Part shown: piece after piece, positions 35,446 to 44,167 of the stretch
How positions within the stretch are numbered: position 1 is the first letter of the stretch
How the letters are laid out: each line of letters opens with the position of its first letter
Assembly: GCF_003751265.1 (NCBI RefSeq)
Contig: NZ_RJKN01000004.1
Span: 248,001 to 312,000 of the forward strand
Source: Pseudokineococcus lusitanus
Lineage (GTDB): Bacteria > Actinomycetota > Actinomycetes > Actinomycetales > Quadrisphaeraceae
Direction of reading: 5' to 3'
Length of the DNA: 64,000 nucleotides
Made by a program: the position numbers and the translations under genes
The notes under the pieces: generated by a model
Seen by the model: only the letters and a program-made list of their open reading frames with translations
Told to the model about the DNA's origin: nothing
Database searches by the model: none

Positions 35446-35688
35446 TCAGGCGTGGCGCTGGGCGGGGGCGGTGCGCGCGGCCTCGAGGAAGGCCGCGGCG
35501 GCCCCCTCGGGCACGCGGTAGGAGCGGCCGACGCGCACGGCCGGCAGCTCGCCGGCGTGCACGAGGCGGTAGACGGTCATCCGGGACACGCGCATGACCT
35601 CGGCGACCTCGGCGACCGTCATGAGACGGCCGTCCGTGAGGCCCCCGGGCCCGCGCGCGTCGTCCGCTGCTCGCCCGTCCGTCGCCAC
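35446..35688 (-). CDS. Excisionase-type helix-turn-helix DNA-binding protein
   Basis: 80 residues. LMTVAEVAEVMRVSRMTVYRLVHAGELPAVRVGRSYRVP (about 22-60) is the complete MerR-like/excisionase winged helix, with recognition helix SRMTVYRLVHAG. Chromosomal members of this group next to the 32-residue ribosomal peptide are widespread in actinobacteria and are not phage excisionases. The GTG at 35688 is my choice of start; an earlier start adds a basic stretch. Confidence 0.8.
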   Translation of the reverse strand: MATDGRAADDARGPGGLTDGRLMTVAEVAEVMRVSRMTVYRLVHAGELPAVRVGRSYRVPEGAAAAFLEAARTAPAQRHA

Positions 35689-35872
35689 CACGGGGCCCCC
35701 TGCTCGTCGCTGTCGTGGGCGGCGGGCCCTCGTGGGCACCGCCGGAGGCACGACCCTAGGGGACGCGGGGCCTCCGCGGCACCGTCACGGCGGGCCGATC
35801 ACCCTCACCGTCCGTCACAGCCGTCCCGCCCGTCCCGCGGGCCGGGACGCCCGGGCCGCCGCCGCGGACGGG

Positions 35873-37081
35873 TCAGAACCAGGGGTCGAGCCCCTGGGAG
35901 GGGAAGACCGCGCTGCGGGTGGCGAGGACGGCGCGGTCGACGGCGTCCTCGGGGTCGTGGCCCTGCTCCCACGGGCGGAACCACGGGGCGGCGTCGCCCT
36001 GCCCGGCGCCGCAGAGGTCGGGGTCGCCCATGAGCAGCGGCGCCTCGCGGCGGTGGGTGCGGCGCACGTGCTCCCGCCACGGCTCGGGCGTCGGCGTCGT
36101 CGGCCGCACGGGCGCGTGCGCGGCGATGCCGACGACGTGGGCCCACGTGCGCGGGACGACGTCGACGACGGCGTAGCCGCCGCCGCCGGTGGCGAGCCAC
36201 CGTCCGTCGCAGACCTCGTGGGCGAGGTCGTGGAGGGAGTCGGCCGCCGCGCGCTGGGCGTCGACGGACGTCGCGAGGTCGGCCAGCGGGTCGAGCTGGT
36301 GGCTGTCACAGCCGTGCTGGGTGACGAGCACGTCCGGCTCGAAGGCACGCACGAGGGGGTGCGCCACCGCGTGGATGGCCCGCAGCCAGGCGGCGTCGCC
36401 GGTCCCGCGCGGCAGGGCCACGTTGGCGGCCGTGCCCTCCGCCCCGGGGCCGCCGGTCTCCTCCGGGAAGCCGGTGCCGGGGAACAGGGTCCGGCCGCTC
36501 TGGTGGACCGAGACGGTGAGGACGCGGGGGTCGTCCCAGAAGGCCGCCTGGACGCCGTCGCCGTGGTGGACGTCGACGTCGACGTACGCCACCCGCCGCG
36601 CGCCCGCGTCGAGCAGCCGCTGCACCGCCGCCGCGACGTCGTTGTAGACGCAGAAGCCGGCGGCGCGGCCGCGCATCGCGTGGTGCATCCCGCCGGTGAA
36701 GTTGACGGCGTGCGCGACGTCGCCGCGCCACAGCTCGTCGGCGCAGTCGACGCTCGCCTGGAGGATGCGCGCGCTCGCCTCGTGCATGCCGGCGAAGGCG
36801 GGGTCGTCCTCGGTGCCCAGGCCGCGGGCCTCGTCCGAGCGGCGGGGGTCGGCCGAGACCCGGCGCACGGCCTCGACGTACTCGGGCAGGTGGACGGTGT
36901 GCAGCAGCGCGTCCGGCGCCACCTCGGCCCCCCGCACCTGCACGCCGGGGGACCGCAGGACGCCGAGGTCCTCGAGCAGGCGGGCCGTGAGCTCCAGCCG
37001 GACGGGGCTCATCGGGTGGTCCGGGCCGAAGTCGTAGGCCGTGAAGACGGGGTCCCACACGACCCGGGTGCTCGGGGGCAT
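35873..37081 (-). CDS. AcuC-type acetoin utilisation / histone-deacetylase-fold protein
   Basis: 402 residues, HDAC fold. The zinc site and charge relay are visible: GGMHHAMRGRAAGFCVYND (about 150-168), DVDVHHGDGVQAAF (about 188-201) with Asp and His ligands, and a C-terminal GGGGYAV. The start MPPSTRVVWDPVFTAYDFGPDHPM is typical. It probably deacetylates acyl-CoA synthetase (an AcuC role in Bacillus). The ATG at 37081 has a leaderless -10. It diverges from trkH. Confidence 0.88.
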   Translation of the reverse strand: MPPSTRVVWDPVFTAYDFGPDHPMSPVRLELTARLLEDLGVLRSPGVQVRGAEVAPDALLHTVHLPEYVEAVRRVSADPRRSDEARGLGTEDDPAFAGMHEASARILQASVDCADELWRGDVAHAVNFTGGMHHAMRGRAAGFCVYNDVAAAVQRLLDAGARRVAYVDVDVHHGDGVQAAFWDDPRVLTVSVHQSGRTLFPGTGFPEETGGPGAEGTAANVALPRGTGDAAWLRAIHAVAHPLVRAFEPDVLVTQHGCDSHQLDPLADLATSVDAQRAAADSLHDLAHEVCDGRWLATGGGGYAVVDVVPRTWAHVVGIAAHAPVRPTTPTPEPWREHVRRTHRREAPLLMGDPDLCGAGQGDAAPWFRPWEQGHDPEDAVDRAVLATRSAVFPSQGLDPWF

Positions 37082-37087
37082 GGAGCG

Positions 37088-37093
37088 ACGCTA
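37088..37093 (-). promoter_or_regulatory. -10 hexamer of the acuC-like gene (leaderless type)
   Basis: TAGCGT on the minus strand, 6 nt before ATG 37081. Confidence 0.45.
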
Positions 37094-37184
37094 GCGTCAC
37101 CCCCGCCGACGACCGGCCCGCCGCGGCGGGCGGCGCGGTGCGGGCCACGGGGGCCCGTCCGGCCCAGCAGCCAGCGGAGGACGC

Positions 37185-38594
37185 GTGGACGTCGAGCGGC
37201 CTCCCGTCGGCGTCGTGCGCCCACGCGCGCACGGGGTCAAGGGCCGCCTGGCCGAGGCCGCCCGCCGCTCCCCCGCCCGGCTCGCCGTCGTCGTCTTCGT
37301 CGCGGTCATCGCCGTCTTCGCGGCCCTGCTGAGCCTGCCCTTCGCGACGGCCTCGGGGACCCGGGCCCCCTTCGTCGACGCCGTCTTCACGGCCGTCTCG
37401 GCCGTCTGCGTCACGGGGCTGACCGTCGTCGACACGGCGACGTACTGGTCCCACTTCGGCGAGGCCGTCATCCTCCTCGGCATCTTCGTCGGCGGGTTCG
37501 GCGTCCTCGTCCTCGCGAGCCTCCTGGGCCTGCTCGTGTCGCGGCACCTCGGCCTCACGCAGCGCCTCGTCGCGGCGAACGAGACCAAGGCGCTGCGGCT
37601 CGGCGACGTCGCCCTCCTCGTCCGGACGGTCTTCCTCACGTCCGTCACCGTCTCCGGCGTCCTCACCGCGGTGCTGCTGCCGCGCTTCCTCACGGCGGGC
37701 GAGTCCTTCGGGGAGGCGCTGTGGCACGCGCTCTTCTACGGCGTCTCGTCCTTCAACAACGCGGGCTTCGTCTCGCACGAGGGCGGGCTGCCCCAGCTCG
37801 GGGACGGACCCGTGGCCGGCGACTGGTGGCTGTGCGGGCCGCTCGTCGTCGGCGTGCTGCTCGGCAGCCTCGGCTTCCCCGTCGTCCTCGTGCTGCGCGA
37901 CCGGTGGCGCTCGCCGCGCCGCTGGGGCCTGCACGCCCAGATGACGGTCACGGGCGTCGTCGCCCTCTTCGTCGTCGGCGCGGTCCTCGTCGCGGCGATG
38001 GAGTGGCGCAACCCGGCCACCCTGGGGGCTCTCGACGGCGTCGACCGGCTCCAGGCGGCGCTCTTCGCCTCGGCGATGACGCGCTCCGGCGGCTTCTCCA
38101 CGGTCGACGTCTCCGAGATGTCCACCGCCACCTGGCTCGTCCAGGACGCCCTGATGTTCGTCGGCGGCGGCAGCGCCTCGACGGCCGGCGGCATCCGCGT
38201 GACGACGCTCTTCGTGCTCCTGCTCGCCGTCGTCGCCGAGGCCCGCGGCAACCGGGACGCCGAGGTCTTCGGCCGCCGGCTCCCGCAGAGCTCGCTGCGC
38301 CTGGCCGTCGCCGTCGGCCTCGTCGGGACGACGACCGTCCTCGTCGGCACGGCGTCCCTGCTGGCGCTCACCGACGAGACCCTCGACGTCGTGCTCTTCG
38401 AGGTGATCTCGGCCTTCGCGACCGTCGGGCTCAGCGTCACCGACACCGGTGCGCTCGGCGACGGGGCGAAGTGGGTGCTGTCCGTGCTGATGCTCGTCGG
38501 GCGGACGGGCACCATGACCCTGGCGGCGGCCCTCGCCCTGCGCGAGAGCAGCCGCCTGTACCGGCTCCCGGAGGAGAGGCCCATCGTTGGGTGA
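37185..38594 (+). CDS. TrkH, potassium uptake membrane subunit
   Basis: 469 residues with the four pseudo-repeated pore-loop units of the TrkH/KtrB family: AVFTAVSAVCVTGLTVVDT (about 65-83), FYGVSSFNNAGFVSH, AMTRSGGFSTVDVSEM and ISAFATVGLSVTDT each carry the filter Gly. GGAGG lies 5 nt before the GTG. The next gene supplies the regulatory subunit and overlaps the stop. Confidence 0.93.
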   Translation: MDVERPPVGVVRPRAHGVKGRLAEAARRSPARLAVVVFVAVIAVFAALLSLPFATASGTRAPFVDAVFTAVSAVCVTGLTVVDTATYWSHFGEAVILLGIFVGGFGVLVLASLLGLLVSRHLGLTQRLVAANETKALRLGDVALLVRTVFLTSVTVSGVLTAVLLPRFLTAGESFGEALWHALFYGVSSFNNAGFVSHEGGLPQLGDGPVAGDWWLCGPLVVGVLLGSLGFPVVLVLRDRWRSPRRWGLHAQMTVTGVVALFVVGAVLVAAMEWRNPATLGALDGVDRLQAALFASAMTRSGGFSTVDVSEMSTATWLVQDALMFVGGGSASTAGGIRVTTLFVLLLAVVAEARGNRDAEVFGRRLPQSSLRLAVAVGLVGTTTVLVGTASLLALTDETLDVVLFEVISAFATVGLSVTDTGALGDGAKWVLSVLMLVGRTGTMTLAAALALRESSRLYRLPEERPIVG

Positions 38595-39252
38595 CAAGGC
38601 GCACGACGACGCGGTGCTCGTCGTCGGACTCGGCAGGTTCGGCAGCGCGATGGCGGCCGCCCTCGACCGCATGGGGCACGACGTGCTCGCGGTCGAGCGC
38701 GACCCCGAGATCGTCCAGGCGTGGTCGGGGCGGCTGACGCACGTCGTCGAGGCCGACGCGACGAGCGCGGACGCGCTGGAGCAGCTCGGCGCCGCGGACT
38801 TCCGCGTCGCCGTCGTCGGCATCGGCACGTCCATCGAGGCCAGCGTGCTGACGACGTCCACGCTCGTGGACATGGGCGTCCAGCAGATCTGGGCGAAGGC
38901 CATCACGCCCTCGCACGGCCGGATCCTCGACCGGCTCGGCGCCCACCACGTCGTCTACCCCGAGGCCGACGCCGGCGAGCGCGTCGCGCACCTCGTCGGC
39001 GGGCGGCTGCTCGACTTCATCGAGTTCGACGACGGCTTCGCCATCGTCAAGATGCGGCCGCCGCGCGAGTGCCAGGGCTTCACGCTGGCGCAGTCGAAGG
39101 TGCGCGAGAAGTACGGCGTGACGGTGGTCGGCCTCAAGCCCCCGGGCGAGGACTTCACCTACGCCCAGCCCGACACGCGCGTGCGCGAGCGCGACGTCCT
39201 CATCGTCTCGGGGCGCACGAGCCTCATCGAGAAGTTCGCGGGGCGGCCGTGA
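38587..39252 (+). CDS. TrkA, NAD-binding regulatory subunit of potassium uptake
   Basis: 221 residues. RCK-N Rossmann domain VLVVGLGRFGSAMAAAL (11-27) with GHDVLAVERDPEIVQ, then a TrkA_C domain ending VRERDVLIVSGRTSL. The start is TTG at 38587, inside the last codons of trkH (8-bp overlap), with GGAGGAGAGG 5-14 nt upstream, so TTG is the only in-frame start that keeps the Rossmann strand. NAD/NADH binding gates TrkH. Confidence 0.92.
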   Translation: MGDKAHDDAVLVVGLGRFGSAMAAALDRMGHDVLAVERDPEIVQAWSGRLTHVVEADATSADALEQLGAADFRVAVVGIGTSIEASVLTTSTLVDMGVQQIWAKAITPSHGRILDRLGAHHVVYPEADAGERVAHLVGGRLLDFIEFDDGFAIVKMRPPRECQGFTLAQSKVREKYGVTVVGLKPPGEDFTYAQPDTRVRERDVLIVSGRTSLIEKFAGRP

Positions 39253-39539
39253 GCGGCGACGCGGCGGACGGGCGCGAGCGCGGCTACGTCGCCATGCGGC
39301 TGCACGTGCTGGCCGCGCTGGAGACGGCGGTCGCGCGGCGGGCCGAGCTGGCGCAGGTCGTCGGCGACGCGGACGACGTGCACGCCGCCGCCGCCGCGCT
39401 GAGCACGGCGTGGGGCCTCGACGACGCGCAGGCCCGCGCGGTCCTTGAGCTCAAGGTGGGCCGGCTCGCGGGCAGCGAGCGGGAGCGGCTGCGCGCCGAG
39501 CGCGAGCGGCTCGAGGCCCGCCGCGACGAGCTCGGCTGA
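39249..39539 (+). CDS. Gyrase-A / topoisomerase IV-A coiled-coil-like small protein
   Basis: 96 residues. The stretch from GYVAMRLHVLAALETAV through GLDDAQARAVLELKVGRLAGSERERL (about 12-80) closely resembles the tower/coiled-coil segment of GyrA, where the same helices are RIHILEGLLIALDH and GLSEEQAQAILDMQLRRLT. No catalytic Tyr or C-terminal pinwheel is present. Its GTG overlaps the trkA stop (GTGA), so it is made with TrkA. It converges on proC with 13 bp between stops. Function unknown. Confidence 0.65.
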   Translation: MSGDAADGRERGYVAMRLHVLAALETAVARRAELAQVVGDADDVHAAAAALSTAWGLDDAQARAVLELKVGRLAGSERERLRAERERLEARRDELG

Positions 39540-39552
39540 GCCGCGGGGGCGC

Positions 39553-40380
39553 TCAGCCCCCGAGCGCCCGGGAGCGGTCGCGGGCCGCCTCGACGGCGGC
39601 GAGGACGGCGGCGCGGACGCCCGCGTCGTCGAGCTTGCGGAGCCCGGCGGCCGTCGTCCCGCCCGGCGACGTCACCTTCTCCCGCAGGAGGGACGGGTGC
39701 TCGCCGGTGCGCTGCACGAGCGCCGCGGTGCCGGCGAGGGTGCCGGTGGCGAGACGGCTCGCCGTCGCCCGGGGCAGGCCCGCGTGCACGCCGGCCTCGA
39801 CGAGCGCCTCGAGCACGAGGAGGACGTAGGCGGGACCGCTCCCCGAGACGGCGGTGGCCGCGTCCTGGGACGCCTCGGGGACGTCGACGACGTCGCCCGC
39901 CCCCGCGAGCAGCCGCCGGGCCAGGTCGACCCGCGCCGGGTCCGTGCCGGGCGCGGGCGACAGCGCCGTGACGCCCTCCCCCACGAGGGCGGGGGTGTTG
40001 GGCATGGCGCGCACGACGGCGACGCCGTCCGGCAGGGCCGCGGCCAGGCGCGCCGTCGTCACGCCGGCGGCGACGGACACGACGAGGGAGCCGGGCCGCA
40101 CGTGCGCCGCGGCGTCGGCGAGCAGCGCGTCGAGCTGCTGCGGCTTCACCGCGACGACGAGGACGTCCCGCGCCGCCCCCTCGGCCAGCGGCACGCAGCG
40201 GACGCCGTGCCGCTCCTCGAGCTCGGCCGCCCGCTCGGGCCGCCGGACGACGGCGACGACGTCCTCCGCCGCCCACCCGCCGCGCAGGACGCCGGCGAGC
40301 ACGGCCTCCCCCATCGTCCCGGCGCCCAGCACGGCGACGGAGGGGCGGGCGGACGCGGCGGCACCGTCGGGCTCGGTCAT
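39553..40380 (-). CDS. proC: ProC, pyrroline-5-carboxylate reductase
   Basis: 275 residues. N-terminal NAD(P) motif VAVLGAGTMGEAVLAG (15-30) and the C-terminal signature AVSGSGPAYVLLVLEALVEAG with LREKVTSPGGTTAAGL identify ProC, the last step of proline synthesis. The stop lies 13 bp from the convergent gyrase-like gene. Promoter hexamer 7 nt upstream of ATG 40380. Complete and ordinary. Confidence 0.93.
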   Translation of the reverse strand: MTEPDGAAASARPSVAVLGAGTMGEAVLAGVLRGGWAAEDVVAVVRRPERAAELEERHGVRCVPLAEGAARDVLVVAVKPQQLDALLADAAAHVRPGSLVVSVAAGVTTARLAAALPDGVAVVRAMPNTPALVGEGVTALSPAPGTDPARVDLARRLLAGAGDVVDVPEASQDAATAVSGSGPAYVLLVLEALVEAGVHAGLPRATASRLATGTLAGTAALVQRTGEHPSLLREKVTSPGGTTAAGLRKLDDAGVRAAVLAAVEAARDRSRALGG

Positions 40381-40387
40381 GCGCCGG

Positions 40388-40393
40388 ACCCTA
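40388..40393 (-). promoter_or_regulatory. -10 hexamer of proC (leaderless type)
   Basis: TAGGGT on the minus strand, 7 nt before ATG 40380. Confidence 0.45.
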
Positions 40394-40430
40394 GGGCGCG
40401 CGTCGGACGCCGTCCGGCACGGCTCGACGT

Positions 40431-40621
40431 CGACCGGGGACGCTCCCCACGGCGGAGTGCCGACCCGGGAGCACCAGCACCCGCACCGGCCCGATCGGGG
40501 ACCTCCGCACCGGCACCGGCCCGACCGGGGAACGCCCGTACCGGCAGGAGGGCTCCCGGCCGGACCGCACGCTCCCCGGACGCCGTCCGCCCGGCCACCG
40601 CGCTCCCCGGTCCGACCGGGG
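40431..40621. repeat. Intergenic cluster of CGACCGGGG-type elements
   Basis: At least five copies of a CGACCGGGG/CCCCGGTCG-like core lie in the 248-bp gap between proC and the TIM-barrel gene. GCACCGGCCCGATCGGGGA begins at 40483 and recurs as GCACCGGCCCGACCGGGGA at 40513, 30 bp on. A further core is at 40431-40440. CCCCGGTCCGACCGGGG is a perfect inverted repeat near 40605-40621, with another CCCCGG half near 40573. It could be an operator array or a degenerate terminator. Confidence 0.6.
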
Positions 40622-40628
40622 CGGGGCG

Positions 40629-41438
40629 TCAGGCCTGGCCGAGGTGGCGGCGGGTGAACTCGAGCGACTCGCGCAGGTCCCGCTCGCGCTCGCCGGGGGC
40701 GCGGGAGCGGCGAGTGTTGATCTCGACGACGACGTCGCCCGCGAAGCCGCCCGCGGCGAGGTCCTCGAGCAGCCCCTGCACGGGCTGGGTGCCGCGGCCC
40801 GGGACGAGGTGCTCGTCCTTGGCGGAGCCGGTGCCGTCGGTGAGGTGCACGTGGCGCAGGCGGCCGGCCAGGCGGCGGGCCAGCTCGCGGGAGTCGCGCC
40901 CCGACGTCGAGGCGTGGGAGACGTCGAGGGTCACCTGGTCGTAGTCCTCGCCGACGACGTCCCAGCCCGGGGCGTAGGCGAGGATCTCCGACCCGCCGGC
41001 GCGCCAGGGGAACATGTTCTCGACGGCGAGCGTGGTGCCCGAGGTGGCGGCGATCTCGCGGACGCCCTCGACGAAGCCGGCCGCGTAGTCGCGCTGCCAG
41101 CGGAAGGGGGGGTGGGCGACGACCGTCCCGGCGTCGAGCTCCTGCGCCAGCTCGACCGAGCGGGTCAGCTTCTCCCACGGGTCGCGGCCCCAGACGCGCT
41201 GGGTGAGCAGGAGCGTCGGGGCGTGGATGCTCCGCACGGGGACGCCGTAGTGGGAGGCGAGCCGGCGCAGCGCCACCGGGTCCCGGCTGACCGGGTCCGT
41301 CCACACCATGACCTCGACGCCGTCGTAGCCCAGCCGGGCCGCCGCCTCGAAGGCGTCGGCGCAGGAGCCGGGGTAGACCGAGCTCGTCGAGAGGGTGACG
41401 GCGGGCACGCGGGCGGCGTCGGTCGCGGGCTCGGACAC
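40629..41438 (-). CDS. Sugar phosphate isomerase/epimerase (xylose-isomerase-like TIM barrel)
   Basis: 269 residues from the GTG at 41438, chosen because a TAGGGT hexamer lies 7 nt upstream; a GTG three codons earlier overlaps that hexamer. AP_endonuc_2 fold: GYDGVEVMVW, VAHPPFRWQ, TLAVENMFPW, TLDVSHAS and VVVEINTR supply the metal-binding Glu/Asp/His residues of the barrel. The exact substrate is unknown. Confidence 0.8.
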   Translation of the reverse strand: MSEPATDAARVPAVTLSTSSVYPGSCADAFEAAARLGYDGVEVMVWTDPVSRDPVALRRLASHYGVPVRSIHAPTLLLTQRVWGRDPWEKLTRSVELAQELDAGTVVAHPPFRWQRDYAAGFVEGVREIAATSGTTLAVENMFPWRAGGSEILAYAPGWDVVGEDYDQVTLDVSHASTSGRDSRELARRLAGRLRHVHLTDGTGSAKDEHLVPGRGTQPVQGLLEDLAAGGFAGDVVVEINTRRSRAPGERERDLRESLEFTRRHLGQA

Positions 41439-41445
41439 GCCGCTC

Positions 41446-41451
41446 ACCCTA
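41446..41451 (-). promoter_or_regulatory. -10 hexamer of the TIM-barrel gene (leaderless type)
   Basis: TAGGGT on the minus strand, 7 nt before GTG 41438. Confidence 0.45.
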
Positions 41452-41496
41452 GGTGGCGGGCGGGGCGGCGCCCGTCGGCGGGCGCGCCGCCGGGGC

Positions 41497-42438
41497 TCAG
41501 CGGCCGAGCAGCGGGGCCAGGGCGTCGAGCCGCCGGAGGATGACCCCCTCGCGGAGGGCCCACGGGGACAGCGCCATCCGCTCGACGTCGAGGACGCGCA
41601 TCGCCTCGAGCGCGACGACGGCGCCCGCCACGACCTGCCCCGCGCGCGCGTCCGAGACGCCGGCGAGCCGACGGCGGCCGGCCGGGCCGAGCGACGCGAG
41701 CCGCGGCACGAGCTCCTCCAGCGCCGCGCGCTCGAGCGAGCGCGGCACGTGCATGCCCTCCCGCGCGGGCGCGGCGCCGGTGAGCCGGCCCAGCGTGCGG
41801 AAGGTCTTGCTCGAGCCGACGACGAGGTCGGGCGCGCCCTGGTCGCGCAGCCGCCCGGCCTGCGCCTCGAGCACCTCGCGCGCGTGCTCGCGCAGCCCGG
41901 CGACGTCGCGGGGCCGGGTGACGCCGCCCGCCAGGTGCGAGCGCGTGGTGCGGCCCGCGCCGAGCGGCACGCTGAGGGCGACCTCGGCGTCCTCGTCGGC
42001 GCCCATGGCGAGCTCGAGCGAGCCGCCCCCGATGTCGAGGACGAGCATCCGGCCGGCCGACCAGCCGAACCAGCGGCGGACGGCGAAGAAGGTCAGGCGT
42101 GCCTCGGCGCCGCCGCTCAGCACCTCGAGGCGGACACCGGTCTCGCGGCGGACGTCCTCGAGGACCCCGGCGCCGTTGGGCGCCTCGCGCAGGGCGCTCG
42201 TGGCGAAGCCCATGAGCTCCTCGACGCCCTCGGACGTCGCGACCTCCCGGGCCGAGCGGACGACGTCGAGGAGGTCCGCGACCCCCTCGGCGTGGACCGA
42301 GCCCTCCTCGTCGAGGCGCTCGGCCAGGCGCAGCACCCGCTTGTGGGACGCCGTCGGGACCGGCGAGGCGCCGGGATGGGCGTCGACGACGAGCAGGTGG
42401 ACGGTGTTCGACCCCACGTCGAGGACCCCCAGGCGCAT
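41497..42438 (-). CDS. Ppx/GppA-family phosphatase
   Basis: 313 residues, an ASKHA fold cut to the two N-terminal domains. GVLDVGSNTVHLLVVD (4-19) is the phosphate-1 loop and VLDIGGGSLELAMG (about 143-156) the phosphate-2 loop. Homologues cleave polyphosphate or pppGpp. The ATG at 42438 has a TAGCGT hexamer 8 nt upstream. Divergent from radA. Confidence 0.88.
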   Translation of the reverse strand: MRLGVLDVGSNTVHLLVVDAHPGASPVPTASHKRVLRLAERLDEEGSVHAEGVADLLDVVRSAREVATSEGVEELMGFATSALREAPNGAGVLEDVRRETGVRLEVLSGGAEARLTFFAVRRWFGWSAGRMLVLDIGGGSLELAMGADEDAEVALSVPLGAGRTTRSHLAGGVTRPRDVAGLREHAREVLEAQAGRLRDQGAPDLVVGSSKTFRTLGRLTGAAPAREGMHVPRSLERAALEELVPRLASLGPAGRRRLAGVSDARAGQVVAGAVVALEAMRVLDVERMALSPWALREGVILRRLDALAPLLGR

Positions 42439-42446
42439 GAGGCCCG

Positions 42447-42452
42447 ACGCTA
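42447..42452 (-). promoter_or_regulatory. -10 hexamer of the ppx/gppA-like gene
   Basis: TAGCGT on the minus strand, 8 nt before ATG 42438. Confidence 0.4.
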
Positions 42453-42522
42453 GCCGGGTCCCCCGCCCCGGCCTCCCCCGCGGGGGCGGGGACGACCCCG
42501 GCCCGTTGTCGGGGGCGCCACC

Positions 42523-42528
42523 TACCGT
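42523..42528 (+). promoter_or_regulatory. -10 hexamer of radA (leaderless type)
   Basis: TACCGT, 7 nt before ATG 42536. Confidence 0.45.
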
Positions 42529-42535
42529 CGACCCC

Positions 42536-43969
42536 ATGGCCGCCCCCAGCACCGCCCGCACCGCCCGGCCCGCCTACCGCTGCGGCGAGTGCGGCTGGAC
42601 GACGACGAAGTGGGTCGGCCGCTGCGGCGAGTGCCAGGCGTGGGGCGCCGTCGAGGAGGTGGCCGCCGGCAGCGGGCCCCGCACCGCCGCCGCGCGCACC
42701 GTCCGCCGCCCGGCCCGGCCCATCGCCGAGGTCGAGGCCTCCGAGGCGTCGGCGCGGCCCACGGGCGTCGACGAGCTCGACCGGGTGCTCGGCGGCGGCG
42801 TCGTGCCGGGCGCCGTCGTCCTCGTCGCCGGCGAGCCGGGCGTCGGCAAGTCGACGCTGCTCCTCGACGTGGCCGCGCGGACGGCGACGACGGGCCGCAC
42901 CGTCCTCTACGTCACGGGCGAGGAGACGGCGGCGCAGGTCCGGCTGCGCGCCGAGCGCATCGGCGCCCTGCGGCCGCGGCTGTTCCTCGCCGCGGAGAAC
43001 GACCTGGCCGCCGTCCTCGCCCACGTGGAGGCCGTCTCGCCCGACCTCCTCGTCCTCGACTCGGTGCAGACCGTCGCCTCCGCGGCGGTCGACGGCGCCG
43101 CGGGCGGCGTCACGCAGGTCCGCGAGGTGGCCGCCACGGTCATCGAGACGGCCAAGGAGCGGGGCATGGCCACGCTGCTCGTCGGGCACGTCACCAAGGA
43201 CGGCTCGGTGGCCGGTCCCCGCGTCCTCGAGCACCTCGTCGACGTCGTCTGCACCTTCGAGGGCGACCGGCACTCGCGCCTGCGCATGGTCCGCGCCGTG
43301 AAGAACCGCTACGGGCCCACCGACGAGGTCGGCTGCTTCGACCTGTCGGAGTCCGGCATCACCGGGCTCGTCGACCCCAGCGAGCTCTTCCTCTCCCGCG
43401 CCACGGCGCCCGTCCCCGGCACCTGCGCCACCGTCGCCCTCGAGGGCCGCCGCCCGCTCGTCGTCGAGGTGCAGGCGCTCGTCGCCCCGGCCTCCGGCGG
43501 CCAGACCCGCACCCGCGCCACGGGTCTCGACGTCGGCCGGGTCGGCATGGTCGTCGCCGTCCTCCAGGCCCGCGTCGGCCTCCTCCGCACCCCCGGCGAC
43601 GTCTTCACGTCCACCGTCGGCGGCGTCCGCACCACCGAGCCGGGCGTGGACCTCGCCGTCGCCGTGGCCCTCGCCGGGGCGTGCGCCGACCAGGCCCTGC
43701 CGGTCGGCACCGTGGCCGTCGGCGAGCTCGGCCTGTCCGGCGACGTCCGCCCCGTGCCCGGCGTCGACCGGCGCCTCGCGGAGGCGGCGCGGCTGGGCAT
43801 GCGCCGGGCGCTGGTCCCCCGCGGGACCCTCGCCGCGCACGGCCCCGACGGCGGCCGCCCGGGCACCACGCCGCCGTGGGGGGCGATGCAGGTGCTCGAG
43901 GTGGACGACCTGCGCTCGTGCGTCGCCCGGCTCTTCCCCTCCCGCGAGGAGCAGCCCGGCCGCTCCTGA
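42536..43969 (+). CDS. radA: RadA, DNA repair ATPase
   Basis: 477 residues. N-terminal zinc ribbon with Cys16, Cys19, Cys30 and Cys33, RecA-like core with Walker A AGEPGVGKSTLLL (98-110), the RadA-specific KNRYG motif (near residue 258), and a C-terminal Lon-protease-like domain (from about 290) with GGVRTTEPGVDLAVAVAL. It drives branch migration in recombination. disA follows after 198 bp, a pairing seen in many Gram-positives, and RadA is known to inhibit DisA. Confidence 0.95.
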   Translation: MAAPSTARTARPAYRCGECGWTTTKWVGRCGECQAWGAVEEVAAGSGPRTAAARTVRRPARPIAEVEASEASARPTGVDELDRVLGGGVVPGAVVLVAGEPGVGKSTLLLDVAARTATTGRTVLYVTGEETAAQVRLRAERIGALRPRLFLAAENDLAAVLAHVEAVSPDLLVLDSVQTVASAAVDGAAGGVTQVREVAATVIETAKERGMATLLVGHVTKDGSVAGPRVLEHLVDVVCTFEGDRHSRLRMVRAVKNRYGPTDEVGCFDLSESGITGLVDPSELFLSRATAPVPGTCATVALEGRRPLVVEVQALVAPASGGQTRTRATGLDVGRVGMVVAVLQARVGLLRTPGDVFTSTVGGVRTTEPGVDLAVAVALAGACADQALPVGTVAVGELGLSGDVRPVPGVDRRLAEAARLGMRRALVPRGTLAAHGPDGGRPGTTPPWGAMQVLEVDDLRSCVARLFPSREEQPGRS

Positions 43970-44167
43970 CGCCCGGGGCACCCGGCCCGGCGGGTCACGG
44001 CTCGGCGACGACGCGGTCGGCGCGGTCGGCGGGCGCGGGCGCGCCGGTACCCTCCTCCCGGGCCGAGCGGGCGGCGACGACCGCCCCACGGCCCACGACC
44101 GACCGCCCCGCCCGCCCGGCGCACCGCCGGGACGGGCCACGACGCACCAGCCGGGACGAGGGGGACG
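43970..44167. other. radA-disA intergenic gap
   Basis: 198 bp, very GC-rich. GGTACCCT near 44046 gives a TACCCT hexamer about 120 nt before disA that could be its -10. GAGGGGGACG precedes the disA ATG as the ribosome site. Nothing else seen. Confidence 0.35.

Noticed and set aside
35446-35688. Excisionase-like protein taken as a phage remnant
   Set aside because: It sits with the ribosomal-associated peptide in the usual chromosomal order and no integrase, attachment site or phage gene is nearby.
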